Assembly: GCA_030265585.1 (NCBI GenBank)
Contig: JAJDGJ010000013.1
Coordinates: forward strand, 1 to 32,840
DNA length: 32,840 bases
Direction of reading: 5' to 3'
DNA from: Erysipelotrichaceae bacterium OttesenSCG-928-M19
GTDB taxonomy: Bacteria; Bacillota_I; Bacilli_A; JAJDGJ01
The position numbers and the translations under genes were made by a program. The notes below the pieces were generated by a model that saw only the letters and a list, made by a program, of their open reading frames with translations, searched no databases and had not been told where the DNA came from. Shown piece by piece: positions 1 to 8,474 of this stretch. Position 1 is the stretch's first letter. Each line of letters begins with the position of its first letter.

Positions 1-1
1 T

Positions 2-1978
2 CATAACCACCATGGTATTGGACAATATTTAGGTTTAATTCAATTAAAAGTAGATAATATTGAAAAAGATTTTCTTCATATTATTTATAGAAATAATGAG
101 AAACTATATATTCCTATCGATCAATTTCACTTAATAAAAAAATATTCATCAATTGAAACTTCACAACCAAAACTAAGCTTACTAGGTGGTAGTGATTGGC
201 AAAGAACGAAAAGAAAAGTACAAAGTCGTATCGAAGATATGATGGACGAACTTTTAGAATTATATGCCATTAGACAAGAGCCTATTGGCTTTAGTTTTCT
301 ACCTGATAATGAAATTCAAAAAGAATTTGAAGCAGACTTTGATTATGAGTTAACAATCGATCAAGCACAAGCAATTGAAGATGTAAAAAGAGATATGGAA
401 TCAGAGCAAGTAATGGATCGCTTAATATGTGGTGATGTGGGATATGGAAAAACTGAAGTAGCAATTAGAGCTATTATGAAAGCTATTTTAAGTGATAAAC
501 AGGCTGCCTTTCTTTGTCCAACCACAATTCTTTCACGACAACATTATCATACATTATTAGAGCGCTTTGAAGACTACTCAATTAATGTCGTTCAACTAAC
601 AAGAAATACTTCTACAAAAATGATTAAACAAATCAAAGAAGATCTAAAAAATAAAAGAATAGATATTGTCGTTGGAACACATAAGTTATTAGGTAAGGAT
701 ATTGAGTTTGCGGATTTAGGTTTATTAGTTATTGATGAAGAACAACGCTTTGGTGTTAAAGATAAAGAAAAGATTAAACAAATCAAAGAGAGTATTGATG
801 TTTTAACTTTATCAGCAACCCCTATTCCACGAACTTTACAAATGTCATTATCAGGACTAAGAAAAATGTCCTTATTACAAACGCCACCAATTAATCGAGT
901 TCCGATTCAGACTTATGTTGTGGAAAAAAATAAATACTTAATTAAAGAAGCTATTGAAAGAGAATTAATTAGAAATGGTCAAGTATTCTATTTATATAAT
1001 CGTACTAGTAATATTGAAGAAGTTGCAATGAGTATTGAAAAGATGTTTGTAGATGTTAAGGTTGCGATTATCCATGGTAAGATGTCAAAGGATCAAGTTG
1101 AAAATGTCATGGAGCGCTTTGATAATAATGAATATAATATTTTAGTTTGTACAACAATTATTGAAACGGGAATTGATATTCCTAATGCCAATACAATTAT
1201 TATTGAAGATGCTAACAAGTTTGGGTTAGCACAACTATATCAAATTAAGGGTCGTGTAGGACGAAGTGATCGTGTTGGTTATGCTTACTTAATGTATCAA
1301 AAGAATAAGATGATTACTGAAGATGCTCAAAAAAGACTGCAGGCGATTAAAGAATTAACTAAATTAGGTAGTGGTTACAAGATTGCACTACGTGATCTAG
1401 CAATTCGTGGAGCTGGTGATATTTTAGGAAAGAGTCAAGCAGGTAATATTGAAACAGTTGGTTATGAAATGTATTTAGAATTATTACAAGAGGCAATTGA
1501 TAAAAGAAACAATGTTGTTCAAGTTGATGAGAGTGTTGATACTATCAATTTGAAGAATACAGGGTATATTCCTAAAGATTTTGTTTTAGATGATGATAAT
1601 AAGATCAAACTATATCAAAGAATCTATCAAGCAAACAAACTAGCAGAGTTTAATGATATTGTAGCAGAAATAAATGATATATATGGTAAATTACCAGGCA
1701 GTATCATTGATATTATTGAAAAGCGAAAATTTGAAATTATCGTTAGTGAAAACAACAAACTTAAAGTTTTTGATGAAGTCAATAAATTAACTATTCAACT
1801 CCAAATTAGTGTAGATAATAAAAAACTACTAAAAGAAGTCTTTGCATGTGTTGATGTCTATAGTGGTTTAGTTAATGTAGAAATTAAATATCATAAAGTA
1901 CATTTAATTATTAATAAGTTCCCTTCTTATTTAAAAACTGTTAATGAATTAATAATGGACTTAAATAAAATAATATAG
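2..1978 (+). CDS. mfd: Transcription-repair coupling factor Mfd, 3' part (5' end outside window)
   Basis: Mfd is an ATP-dependent DNA translocase that displaces stalled RNA polymerase and recruits UvrA for nucleotide excision repair. The frame is open from base 2, so about 659 C-terminal residues are present of a family usually near 1150. Visible in order: the RNAP-interaction domain beginning HGIGQYLGL, then the RecG-like helicase core with Walker A GDVGYGKTE, the DEEQ box followed by RFGVKDKEK, motif III LSATPIPRTL, the TTIIETGIDIPNA and QIKGRVGRSDR motifs of the second RecA lobe, and the TRG-type RGAGDILGKSQAGNI motif. A C-terminal D7-like domain follows. The N-terminal UvrB-homology modules lie upstream of the window. 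An internal ATG at 239 exists, but homology continues upstream of it, so it is not the start. Identification is secure. Confidence 0.97.
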   Translation, partial: HNHHGIGQYLGLIQLKVDNIEKDFLHIIYRNNEKLYIPIDQFHLIKKYSSIETSQPKLSLLGGSDWQRTKRKVQSRIEDMMDELLELYAIRQEPIGFSFLPDNEIQKEFEADFDYELTIDQAQAIEDVKRDMESEQVMDRLICGDVGYGKTEVAIRAIMKAILSDKQAAFLCPTTILSRQHYHTLLERFEDYSINVVQLTRNTSTKMIKQIKEDLKNKRIDIVVGTHKLLGKDIEFADLGLLVIDEEQRFGVKDKEKIKQIKESIDVLTLSATPIPRTLQMSLSGLRKMSLLQTPPINRVPIQTYVVEKNKYLIKEAIERELIRNGQVFYLYNRTSNIEEVAMSIEKMFVDVKVAIIHGKMSKDQVENVMERFDNNEYNILVCTTIIETGIDIPNANTIIIEDANKFGLAQLYQIKGRVGRSDRVGYAYLMYQKNKMITEDAQKRLQAIKELTKLGSGYKIALRDLAIRGAGDILGKSQAGNIETVGYEMYLELLQEAIDKRNNVVQVDESVDTINLKNTGYIPKDFVLDDDNKIKLYQRIYQANKLAEFNDIVAEINDIYGKLPGSIIDIIEKRKFEIIVSENNKLKVFDEVNKLTIQLQISVDNKKLLKEVFACVDVYSGLVNVEIKYHKVHLIINKFPSYLKTVNELIMDLNKII

Positions 1979-1994
1979 AGTTAGTAATAATGTG

Positions 1995-2282
1995 ATGTTT
2001 ATGACAAGAAATAAAACAGCATGTTACTGCATTAATATGCGATGTGCTACGACAGCGCTTACTATGAAATATGATGATACTTTGGCAGAATATGATTTAA
2101 CGATAAATCAATTTTCTATTATAAAAAACATTGATCATTTAACAAATGCTACAGCTGATAAGCTAACACAAGTTATAGGAATTGAAAGAACGACTCTTCT
2201 AAGAAATATTAAGCCATTATTAAATAAGGGGTTTATTGAAGTTAAAAAACAACAAAAAAAGAAACTATATAGCAAGGTATAA
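1995..2282 (+). pseudogene. MarR-family regulator, truncated 5' remnant
   Basis: The encoded peptide, about 95 residues, begins MTRNKTACYCINMRCATTAL and continues with DLTINQFSIIKNI, then ATADKLTQVIGIERTTLLRN, which is the helix-turn-helix of MarR regulators, and NKGFIEV, which starts the wing. The reading frame then stops at KKKLYSKV, exactly where the wing and the long C-terminal dimerisation helix should follow; normal family members are about 140-150 residues. No convincing Shine-Dalgarno precedes the possible starts at 1992 (GTG), 1995 or 2001. I read it as the 5' part of a marR gene joined out of frame to another gene remnant just downstream. A functional short HTH protein is possible but less likely. 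Confidence 0.55.
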
Positions 2283-2460
2283 ATTAGGGGATCATGATGT
2301 TAGTCTGATGAAATCAGATGCTGGAATATATCAAGCAAGCATTGTTTTAAATCAGAAAAGTGGATGGCTTATTATGGCAATAAGTTCAGATAATATAAAT
2401 GATTATGATGAGTTTAAACGTGTAGTTGATTTAATAGCTTCTAATTCATATAAAAGTTAA
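2270..2460 (+). pseudogene. 3' remnant of an unidentified gene fused behind the marR fragment
   Basis: A second frame overlaps the end of the marR remnant and runs to a TAA at 2460. It encodes about 60 residues (YKLGDHDVSLMKSDAGIYQ and on, ending NSYKS). It does not look like a MarR wing or dimerisation helix. The alternation of K-G, a DAGIYQASIVL strand and a following hydrophobic strand faintly recalls the C-terminal end of class A beta-lactamase-like serine hydrolases, but no catalytic motif is present and I do not name it. There is no ribosome-binding site or plausible start of its own. The simplest reading is a deletion that joined two genes near base 2270. Confidence 0.35.
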
Positions 2461-2503
2461 TAATAATATTTATGATTATCTAATGATTATTCAATATTTT
2501 TTA

Positions 2504-2532
2504 TTGAAAAAAGCATTACAATGTGCTATTAT
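2504..2532 (+). promoter_or_regulatory. Sigma-A promoter of the pur operon (extended -10)
   Basis: TTGAAA (2504-2509), a 17-nt spacer and TATTAT (2527-2532), preceded by TGC to give an extended -10. Transcription would begin about 2539, just before the riboswitch. Confidence 0.75.
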
Positions 2533-2538
2533 TTTAAT

Positions 2539-2643
2539 GTATTACAATTATATGTTTTATCATATATGCATAGCAATATGGGCTATGTGTTTCTACCAAT
2601 CAACCGTAAATTGATGTACTATGATAAAAGTAATGCTTTTTTT
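2539..2643 (+). promoter_or_regulatory. Guanine-class purine riboswitch with terminator expression platform
   Basis: The aptamer core matches the purine riboswitch consensus: GTTTCTACC, CCGTAAAT and ACTATG are all present. P1 is ten perfect pairs (2555-2564 with 2620-2629), P2 pairs CATAGC with GCTATG, and P3 pairs ATCAA with TTGAT. The specificity base just before the 3' strand of P1 is C (2619), which predicts guanine/hypoxanthine recognition rather than adenine. Directly 3' of P1, GTAATGC (2630-2636) can pair with GTATTAC at the predicted 5' end of the RNA (2539-2545) and is followed by seven U's (2637-2643). P1 therefore continues into the terminator stem. Guanine binding is expected to stabilise P1 and stop transcription before purL. 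Confidence 0.92.
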
Positions 2644-2686
2644 GTTTAGGAAGTATGTACTTTTGTCATTTATGAGGAGGACAAAA

Positions 2687-2740
2687 ATGAAAAAAGTAGC
2701 TCAAATTGTAAGAAAAGAAGAGATTAGTAAAGGGATATAG
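2687..2740 (+). CDS. 17-codon leader ORF in the pur operon leader
   Basis: ATG at 2687 is preceded by a near-perfect GAGGAGG ribosome-binding site seven bases upstream, and the frame encodes MKKVAQIVRKEEISKGI before TAG at 2738-2740. It is too short to be a conserved enzyme, lies between the riboswitch and purL, and its stop codon is inside the 5' arm of a terminator hairpin (2737-2765). That arrangement is typical of translation-coupled attenuation: a ribosome finishing the peptide would cover the hairpin. The peptide is basic and contains no obvious run of one regulatory amino acid. It could alternatively be a real small protein or a decayed gene. The strong ribosome-binding site argues that it is translated. 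Confidence 0.5.
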   Translation: MKKVAQIVRKEEISKGI

Positions 2741-2765
2741 TGTACTTTGTGTGCGCTATTTTTTT
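2737..2765 (+). terminator. Terminator/attenuator between leader ORF and purL
   Basis: ATAGTGTAC (2737-2745) pairs with GTGCGCTAT (2751-2759), nine pairs including two G-U, with a five-base loop and a run of seven T's (2759-2765). It ends 29 bases before purL, so readthrough is needed to express the operon. Confidence 0.65.
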
Positions 2766-2794
2766 ATTTTAATTTAAAGAAAGAGGGTTAACTA

Positions 2795-5700
2795 ATGAAT
2801 GAAAGAATTTATGTAGAAAAGAAAGAGATGTTTCAAACAACAGCACAGGCATTATTGGAGGATTTACAAAAGACTTTGCAGATTCCTTCATTAAAAACAC
2901 TGCGCATTATTCAAATTTATGATGTGCTAAATGCTAGTGAAGCAAGTCTAAAAAAAGCAAAAGAATCATTATTTAAAGAAATCGTTACTGATAATATTTA
3001 TGATGATTTTGCATATGAGAACTATAATTATTTTTGTTTAGAGCCATTGGCAGGACAATTTGATCAACGTGCTGATTCAGCAATTAGAGGGATGATTTTA
3101 TTGGGTGCTAGTTTTGATGTGGATGTTAAAACATCACTGATTTATGTTTTAAATGATGAAGTAAATCAGATGGATAAACAAAAAATAATTAACTACTTAA
3201 TTAACCCATTAGAAACACAATTAAAAGATTTATCTTTACCTTTAGATAAGAAAATAGATATCAGTATTAAACCAGTTATTACCATTGCAGGTTTTTGCGA
3301 GTTTGATGACAAAGAATTATTGGCTTTTGCCAAAGAACAAAATTTAGCGATGAAAAAAGCTGATTTAGTATATATTCAAAAATATTTTTTAAGTGTGCAA
3401 AGAGATCCAACGATTACAGAGATTCTAGCATTAGATACTTATTGGTCAGATCATTGTCGTCATACAACGTTTGAAACGCATTTAGAAAATATTGATTATT
3501 CACAAAGTAAGATTGCTGATGAAATTGATAAAGCTTATCAAATTTATCAAAAATTAAGAAGAGAAACAAAACGTGAAAATAAACCAATGACTTTAATGGA
3601 TATGGCAAGCATTCAAGCTAAGTATCAAAAGCAAGTAGGTACATTAGAGGATATGGAAATAAGTGAAGAAGTAAATGCTTGTTCAATTGAAGTGGATGTT
3701 GATGTTGATGGAATTGATGAGAAATGGTTATTAATGTATAAGAATGAAACGCATAATCATCCTACAGAAATCGAACCTTTTGGTGGTGCTTCAACTTGTT
3801 TAGGTGGTGCTATTAGAGATCCTCTATCGGGAAGAGCCTATGTTTTTCAAGCGATGAGAATTACGGGTTCAGGTGATGTATTGATGCCTATTGAAGAAAC
3901 AAGAACTGGGAAATTACCACAGAAAGTAATTGGTCAAAAAGCAGCTGCTGGATATAGTTCATATGGTAATCAAATTGGTGTACCTGCTACTTATATTAAT
4001 GAATTATATCATCCAGGTTATGTTGCTAAAAGAATGGAATTAGGCGCTGTGGTTGGGGCTGTAAAAAAGAGTGATGTTTTAAGAGAGAGCCCACAACCAG
4101 GTGATTATATTATAATGTTAGGGGCACCAACAGGGCGTGATGGTGTCGGTGGAGCTACTGGCTCTTCTAAAGTTCAAGATGTTAATGCCTTAGAAGAAGC
4201 TAAAGCTGAAGTACAAAAAGGAAATGCTCCGGAAGAAAGAAAATTACAACGTTTATTTAGAAATCCTCAAGTAACTAAATTAATTAAAAAGGCTAATGAT
4301 TTAGGTGCTGGTGGAGTTAGTGTTGCGATTGGTGAATTAGCTGATGGTGTCAAGATTGATCTTAATGCCCTACCAACTAAATATGCTGGTTTAAATGGAA
4401 CTGATTTAGCATTATCAGAATCACAAGAAAGAATGGTTGTTGTGATTGCTGCACAAGATTTCGCTAAATTTACTGAACTAGCAAGCACAGAGAATGTTGT
4501 TGCAACTAAAGTTGCTGAAGTTACTAGTGCTAATAAATTAGAAATGATTTGGAATGACCAAAAAATCATTGATATCGATCGCGAATTTTTAGATACTAAT
4601 GGTGTAGCTCAAAAAATTAGACCTACGATATTAAGTAATGCTGAAAAAACACCATTTGATGGAACAAGATATTTAAAAGAGAACAGTTTTAAAACAAGTT
4701 TAGAAGCATTAGTTCAACAGTTAAATTTTGCAAGTAAACAATCACTAGCTAGTATCTTTGATGGTAGTGTGGGACGTACAACAGTGCTTGCTAAATACGG
4801 TGGAAAATACCGTGCAACACCTGCTGAAATATCAGCGCAAAAAATTCCTGTTTTAAATGGATTTACTCAGACTGTTAGTATGTTAAGTTATGGTTGTAAT
4901 CCAGAAATTGGAATGTATGAACCTTTTTATGCAGGATCATATTCAATTATTGAAGCAGTTGCTCGTTTAGTAGCTACTGGTGCTAATTGGCAACACATTC
5001 GTTTATCTTTACAAGAGTTTTTTGAAAGTGTTACTGATGATAGTCAGAAATTCGGAAAGCCAGTGGCTGCTTTACTCGGAGCACTTCATACGCAAAATGA
5101 ATTAAATTTACCAGCTTTAGGTGGTAAGGATAGTATGAGTGGTACTTTTGAGGAATTAAGTGTACCACCAACAATGGTTGCTTTTGCGATAACAACTGAA
5201 GCAAGTAGTAAAATTATTACTCCGGAATTTAAAGAGGAAAATGAATATGTTTATGCTTTATTACCAACTAAAAGTGAAAAAGTTGATTATGAGACTTTAA
5301 GAAATAACTTTGATTTAATGAATCAATTACATAATAGTAAGCAAGTAAAAACTAGTATGTCTATTAAAGATGGTGGTATAGCTTATACACTTGCTAATAT
5401 GGCTTATGGTAATAATATTGGACTTAAAATAGATACAACATTAAGCTTAGAAGATTTGTTCTATCCTTACTATGGAGGTTTTATCTTAACTAGTAAAGAA
5501 AAATTAGACAGTGACAAGCTAATTTATATAGGACAAACTCAAGCAGACATTATTGAATATCAAAATGAGAAAATAGCAATTAAAGATTTATTGACTAGTT
5601 CACAAAGTGTTTTAGCAAGTATTTATCCAACAACATATACTCATCAAGAAAATCAATTGTCACCAAGCTTTAAATTTGCGGATTTAAAACTTTCAGCAAC

Positions 5701-6547
5701 TAAAAAAGAGATTAAGCCAACTACTTATTCTTTGCCAGCAGTAGAAAAACCAGTCGTTTATATTCCTGCATTTATGGGAACAAATTGCGAATATGATGTT
5801 CAAAAAGGTTTTGAAAAAGCTGGTGCAATTACTAATTTAATTCCGTTTGTGGATTTAAATGAACAAGAAATTGAAAAGAGTATTGATAAGATGGTTACAG
5901 CTTTAGATAATGCTCACATCTTTGCTTTAAGTGGAGGGTTTTCAGCTGGAGATGAGCCAGATGGTAGTGGGAAATATATTGTTAATGTCTTACTAAATGA
6001 TAAAGTTAAAGCAGCAATTAATCGTTTTATTGAACGTGAAGGATTAATCATTGGAATTTGTAATGGTTTCCAAGTTTTAATTAAATGTGGTTTATTACCT
6101 TATGGTAAGATTGGTCAAATCGATGAAGATATGCCTACTTTATTTTTAAATGAAAGAGGTAAACATGTTGATAGTTTTGTTGAAACAAAAGTATTAGAAA
6201 ATAATTCACCTTGGTTAAGTAAAGTAGCTTTAGATGAAACTTATCAAATTGCTATTTCACATGGTGAAGGAAGATTTATTGCTTCTAATGATAAATTAAA
6301 AGAACTATTTGAAAATAATCAAGTAATTACGCAATATGTTGATGATAAGAAACAACCGACGATGGATTATCGTTATAATCCAAATGGTTCTTTTGCAGCT
6401 ATTGAAGGTATTGTTAGTCCTGATGGAAGAATCTTAGGGAAAATGGGTCATAGTGAACGTTATGAGTCAGGTAATTACCAAAATATTGTAGGAAATAAAG
6501 AACAAGCTTTATTTGAAAGTGCTATTGCCTACTTTAGAAAGCAATAA
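2795..6547 (+). CDS. purL: Phosphoribosylformylglycinamidine synthase, single-chain PurL
   Basis: Converts FGAR, glutamine and ATP to FGAM, step four of de novo purine synthesis. At 1250 residues it is the large single-chain form that carries its own glutaminase, like the Streptococcus/Clostridium-type enzyme, not the PurS-PurL-PurQ complex of Bacillus. The synthetase core shows ETHNHPTEIEPFGGASTCLGG (about residues 317-337), GVGGATGSSK and LGAGGVSVAIGELADGV. The C-terminal class I amidotransferase domain has PAFMGTNCEYD, SGGFSAGDEPDGSGK, the nucleophile Cys1089 in GICNGFQ, and the HGEGRF and GHSER segments. The start ATG has an AGAGGG site. It is the first gene of the pur operon and lies behind a guanine riboswitch and a second attenuator; no purS or purQ is needed or seen. 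Confidence 0.97.
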   Translation: MNERIYVEKKEMFQTTAQALLEDLQKTLQIPSLKTLRIIQIYDVLNASEASLKKAKESLFKEIVTDNIYDDFAYENYNYFCLEPLAGQFDQRADSAIRGMILLGASFDVDVKTSLIYVLNDEVNQMDKQKIINYLINPLETQLKDLSLPLDKKIDISIKPVITIAGFCEFDDKELLAFAKEQNLAMKKADLVYIQKYFLSVQRDPTITEILALDTYWSDHCRHTTFETHLENIDYSQSKIADEIDKAYQIYQKLRRETKRENKPMTLMDMASIQAKYQKQVGTLEDMEISEEVNACSIEVDVDVDGIDEKWLLMYKNETHNHPTEIEPFGGASTCLGGAIRDPLSGRAYVFQAMRITGSGDVLMPIEETRTGKLPQKVIGQKAAAGYSSYGNQIGVPATYINELYHPGYVAKRMELGAVVGAVKKSDVLRESPQPGDYIIMLGAPTGRDGVGGATGSSKVQDVNALEEAKAEVQKGNAPEERKLQRLFRNPQVTKLIKKANDLGAGGVSVAIGELADGVKIDLNALPTKYAGLNGTDLALSESQERMVVVIAAQDFAKFTELASTENVVATKVAEVTSANKLEMIWNDQKIIDIDREFLDTNGVAQKIRPTILSNAEKTPFDGTRYLKENSFKTSLEALVQQLNFASKQSLASIFDGSVGRTTVLAKYGGKYRATPAEISAQKIPVLNGFTQTVSMLSYGCNPEIGMYEPFYAGSYSIIEAVARLVATGANWQHIRLSLQEFFESVTDDSQKFGKPVAALLGALHTQNELNLPALGGKDSMSGTFEELSVPPTMVAFAITTEASSKIITPEFKEENEYVYALLPTKSEKVDYETLRNNFDLMNQLHNSKQVKTSMSIKDGGIAYTLANMAYGNNIGLKIDTTLSLEDLFYPYYGGFILTSKEKLDSDKLIYIGQTQADIIEYQNEKIAIKDLLTSSQSVLASIYPTTYTHQENQLSPSFKFADLKLSATKKEIKPTTYSLPAVEKPVVYIPAFMGTNCEYDVQKGFEKAGAITNLIPFVDLNEQEIEKSIDKMVTALDNAHIFALSGGFSAGDEPDGSGKYIVNVLLNDKVKAAINRFIEREGLIIGICNGFQVLIKCGLLPYGKIGQIDEDMPTLFLNERGKHVDSFVETKVLENNSPWLSKVALDETYQIAISHGEGRFIASNDKLKELFENNQVITQYVDDKKQPTMDYRYNPNGSFAAIEGIVSPDGRILGKMGHSERYESGNYQNIVGNKEQALFESAIAYFRKQ

Positions 6548-6560
6548 AGGAGGAAGGATA

Positions 6561-7991
6561 ATGTTTGATATAAAAGGATTAAATGAAGAATGTGGTGTCT
6601 TTGCGATAACGAATAATAAAGATGCCCTAACCTTAACATACTATGGTCTCCATTGTTTACAACATCGTGGTCAAGAAGCAGCAGGAATAGCTTTTCGTAA
6701 TGAAGATTATATTGAAGTTTTTAAAGGTAAAGGTCTGGTTGCTGAAGTGCTTACAGATTCCTTAATGGCTAGTACAAGTTCAAGAGAAGCTATTGGACAT
6801 GTTCGTTATGCAACAGCTGGTGGTTTGGGTTTAGCAAATGTGCAACCCTTTAGTTTTCGTTTCTATGATGAAAGTATTGCATTAGCACATAATGGTCATA
6901 TTGGAAATGCTAAGTTATTAAAAAGAAAGTTAGAAGCAAAAGGTAGTGTTTTTTCAGCTACTTCAGATAGTGAAATCTTAATTCATTTATTACGTCATGA
7001 ACATGGTGCATTTCAAGATCGTTTAATAAATTCACTAAATCAATTAGATGGTGCTTTTGCATATGTAATGTTACATGATAGTGGTCTATATGGAATTAGA
7101 GATCGTTATGGTCTACGTCCTTTATCAATTGGACAACTAAGCGATGATAGTTATGTTTTAACTTCGGAAACTTGCGTTTTTAGCGTTATTGGTGCTAAAT
7201 ATCTTAGAGATGTTGAACCTGGTGAAATAGTTAGAATTCACGATGGAAAAATTGAATCATCTTTTTATGCACGTGAAACTTCACAAAATCTTTGTTTAAT
7301 GGAATATGTCTACTTTTCACGTCCTGATAGTTCTTTAGATGGGACAAATGTTCATTTTGCCAGAAAGTTATCAGGAAGAATTTTAGCACAAGAATCAAGT
7401 GTTGATGCTGATATTGTTGTGGGTGTTCCTGATTCAAGTATTTCAGCTGCGATTGGTTATGCCGAGGCAACAGGGGTTCCTTATGAAATGGGTTTAATAA
7501 AAAATAAGTATGTGGGACGTACATTCATTCAACCAACACAGGAATTACGTGAGAAAGGTGTTAGAATGAAGTTATCGGCAGTTAATGAAATTGTTGGTGG
7601 AAAAAGAATTGTATTGATTGATGATTCAATTGTTCGTGGAACGACATGTAAGAGAATTGTTCAATTATTAAAAGAAGCAGGTGCTAGTGAGGTTCATGTT
7701 CGTATTGCTTCACCAGCAATTAAATATCCTTGTTATTATGGTGTGGATATTTCCACTTATGAGGAATTAATTAGTAATCGTCTGGATGTTGCTGAATTAG
7801 GTGAATATATTAATGCTGATTCATTACAATTTCTTAGTTTAGATGGCTTACAAAATGCATTATTAGCTACTAAATATGGTGCGGATTATCCAAAAGAAAA
7901 AAGATATTGTACAGCTTGTTTTAATGGTGAGTATGTCACTAGTTTATATGATTCAGTAGAGAAATTTAACGTTGACAAAAAAGATTTATAG
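6561..7991 (+). CDS. purF: Amidophosphoribosyltransferase (glutamine PRPP amidotransferase)
   Basis: Catalyses the committed step, PRPP plus glutamine to 5-phosphoribosylamine. The 476-residue start at 6561 follows AAAGGAGG; a longer in-frame extension back to 6513 overlaps purL and lacks a site. The N-terminal Ntn-hydrolase domain has a ten-residue propeptide followed by Cys11 (EECGVFAI), which becomes the N-terminal nucleophile after processing. The PRPP-binding loop IVLIDDSIVRGTT is near residue 350. Cys245, Cys391, Cys450 and Cys453 match the spacing of the four cysteines that hold the 4Fe-4S cluster in the Bacillus-type enzyme, which makes the protein oxygen-labile and feedback-regulated by nucleotides. 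It is 13 bases downstream of purL. Confidence 0.97.
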   Translation: MFDIKGLNEECGVFAITNNKDALTLTYYGLHCLQHRGQEAAGIAFRNEDYIEVFKGKGLVAEVLTDSLMASTSSREAIGHVRYATAGGLGLANVQPFSFRFYDESIALAHNGHIGNAKLLKRKLEAKGSVFSATSDSEILIHLLRHEHGAFQDRLINSLNQLDGAFAYVMLHDSGLYGIRDRYGLRPLSIGQLSDDSYVLTSETCVFSVIGAKYLRDVEPGEIVRIHDGKIESSFYARETSQNLCLMEYVYFSRPDSSLDGTNVHFARKLSGRILAQESSVDADIVVGVPDSSISAAIGYAEATGVPYEMGLIKNKYVGRTFIQPTQELREKGVRMKLSAVNEIVGGKRIVLIDDSIVRGTTCKRIVQLLKEAGASEVHVRIASPAIKYPCYYGVDISTYEELISNRLDVAELGEYINADSLQFLSLDGLQNALLATKYGADYPKEKRYCTACFNGEYVTSLYDSVEKFNVDKKDL

Positions 7992-8003
7992 GAGGATATA
8001 AGG

Positions 8004-8474
8004 ATGAAAGTAGCTATCATTATGGGATCAAATAGTGATTATGAAATAATGAAAAAGGCTGAAGAAGTCTTAAATGAATTTGGTATTACTTATGAGACAA
8101 AAGTGGTCTCTGCTCATCGAACACCAAAAATGATGTATGATTTTGCTTTAAATGCTTATCAAGATGGCTTTAAGGTAATTATTGCTGGTGCTGGAGGCGC
8201 TGCTCATCTTCCTGGAATGGTAGCTTCTTTAACATGTCTACCTGTTATTGGCGTTCCAATTAAATTAAAAGCATTAGAGGGATTAGACTCTCTACTATCA
8301 ATCGTACAAATGCCTAATGGTGTTCCCGTGGCAACCATGGGGATTAACCAAGCTGGTAATGCTGCATTACATGCCATAAGTATTTTGGCTTGTAATGATG
8401 AAAAGCTTTATAATAAATTATTAGTGTTTAAAGAATCTTTAGTAAAAAAAGTTAATGAAATGGAGCTTAAATAA
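8004..8474 (+). CDS. purE: N5-carboxyaminoimidazole ribonucleotide mutase, PurE class I
   Basis: Moves the carboxyl group of N5-CAIR to give CAIR. At 156 residues it has the usual class I length. It shows the substrate loop [10 protein letters not shown], the conserved VSAHRTP with the catalytic His, and [14 protein letters not shown], followed by the [13 protein letters not shown] segment. An AGGAGG site precedes the ATG. Its stop codon overlaps the purK start by one base (TAATG), so the two are translationally coupled, in line with PurK supplying unstable N5-CAIR to PurE. Confidence 0.97.
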   Translation: MKVAIIMGSNSDYEIMKKAEEVLNEFGITYETKVVSAHRTPKMMYDFALNAYQDGFKVIIAGAGGAAHLPGMVASLTCLPVIGVPIKLKALEGLDSLLSIVQMPNGVPVATMGINQAGNAALHAISILACNDEKLYNKLLVFKESLVKKVNEMELK

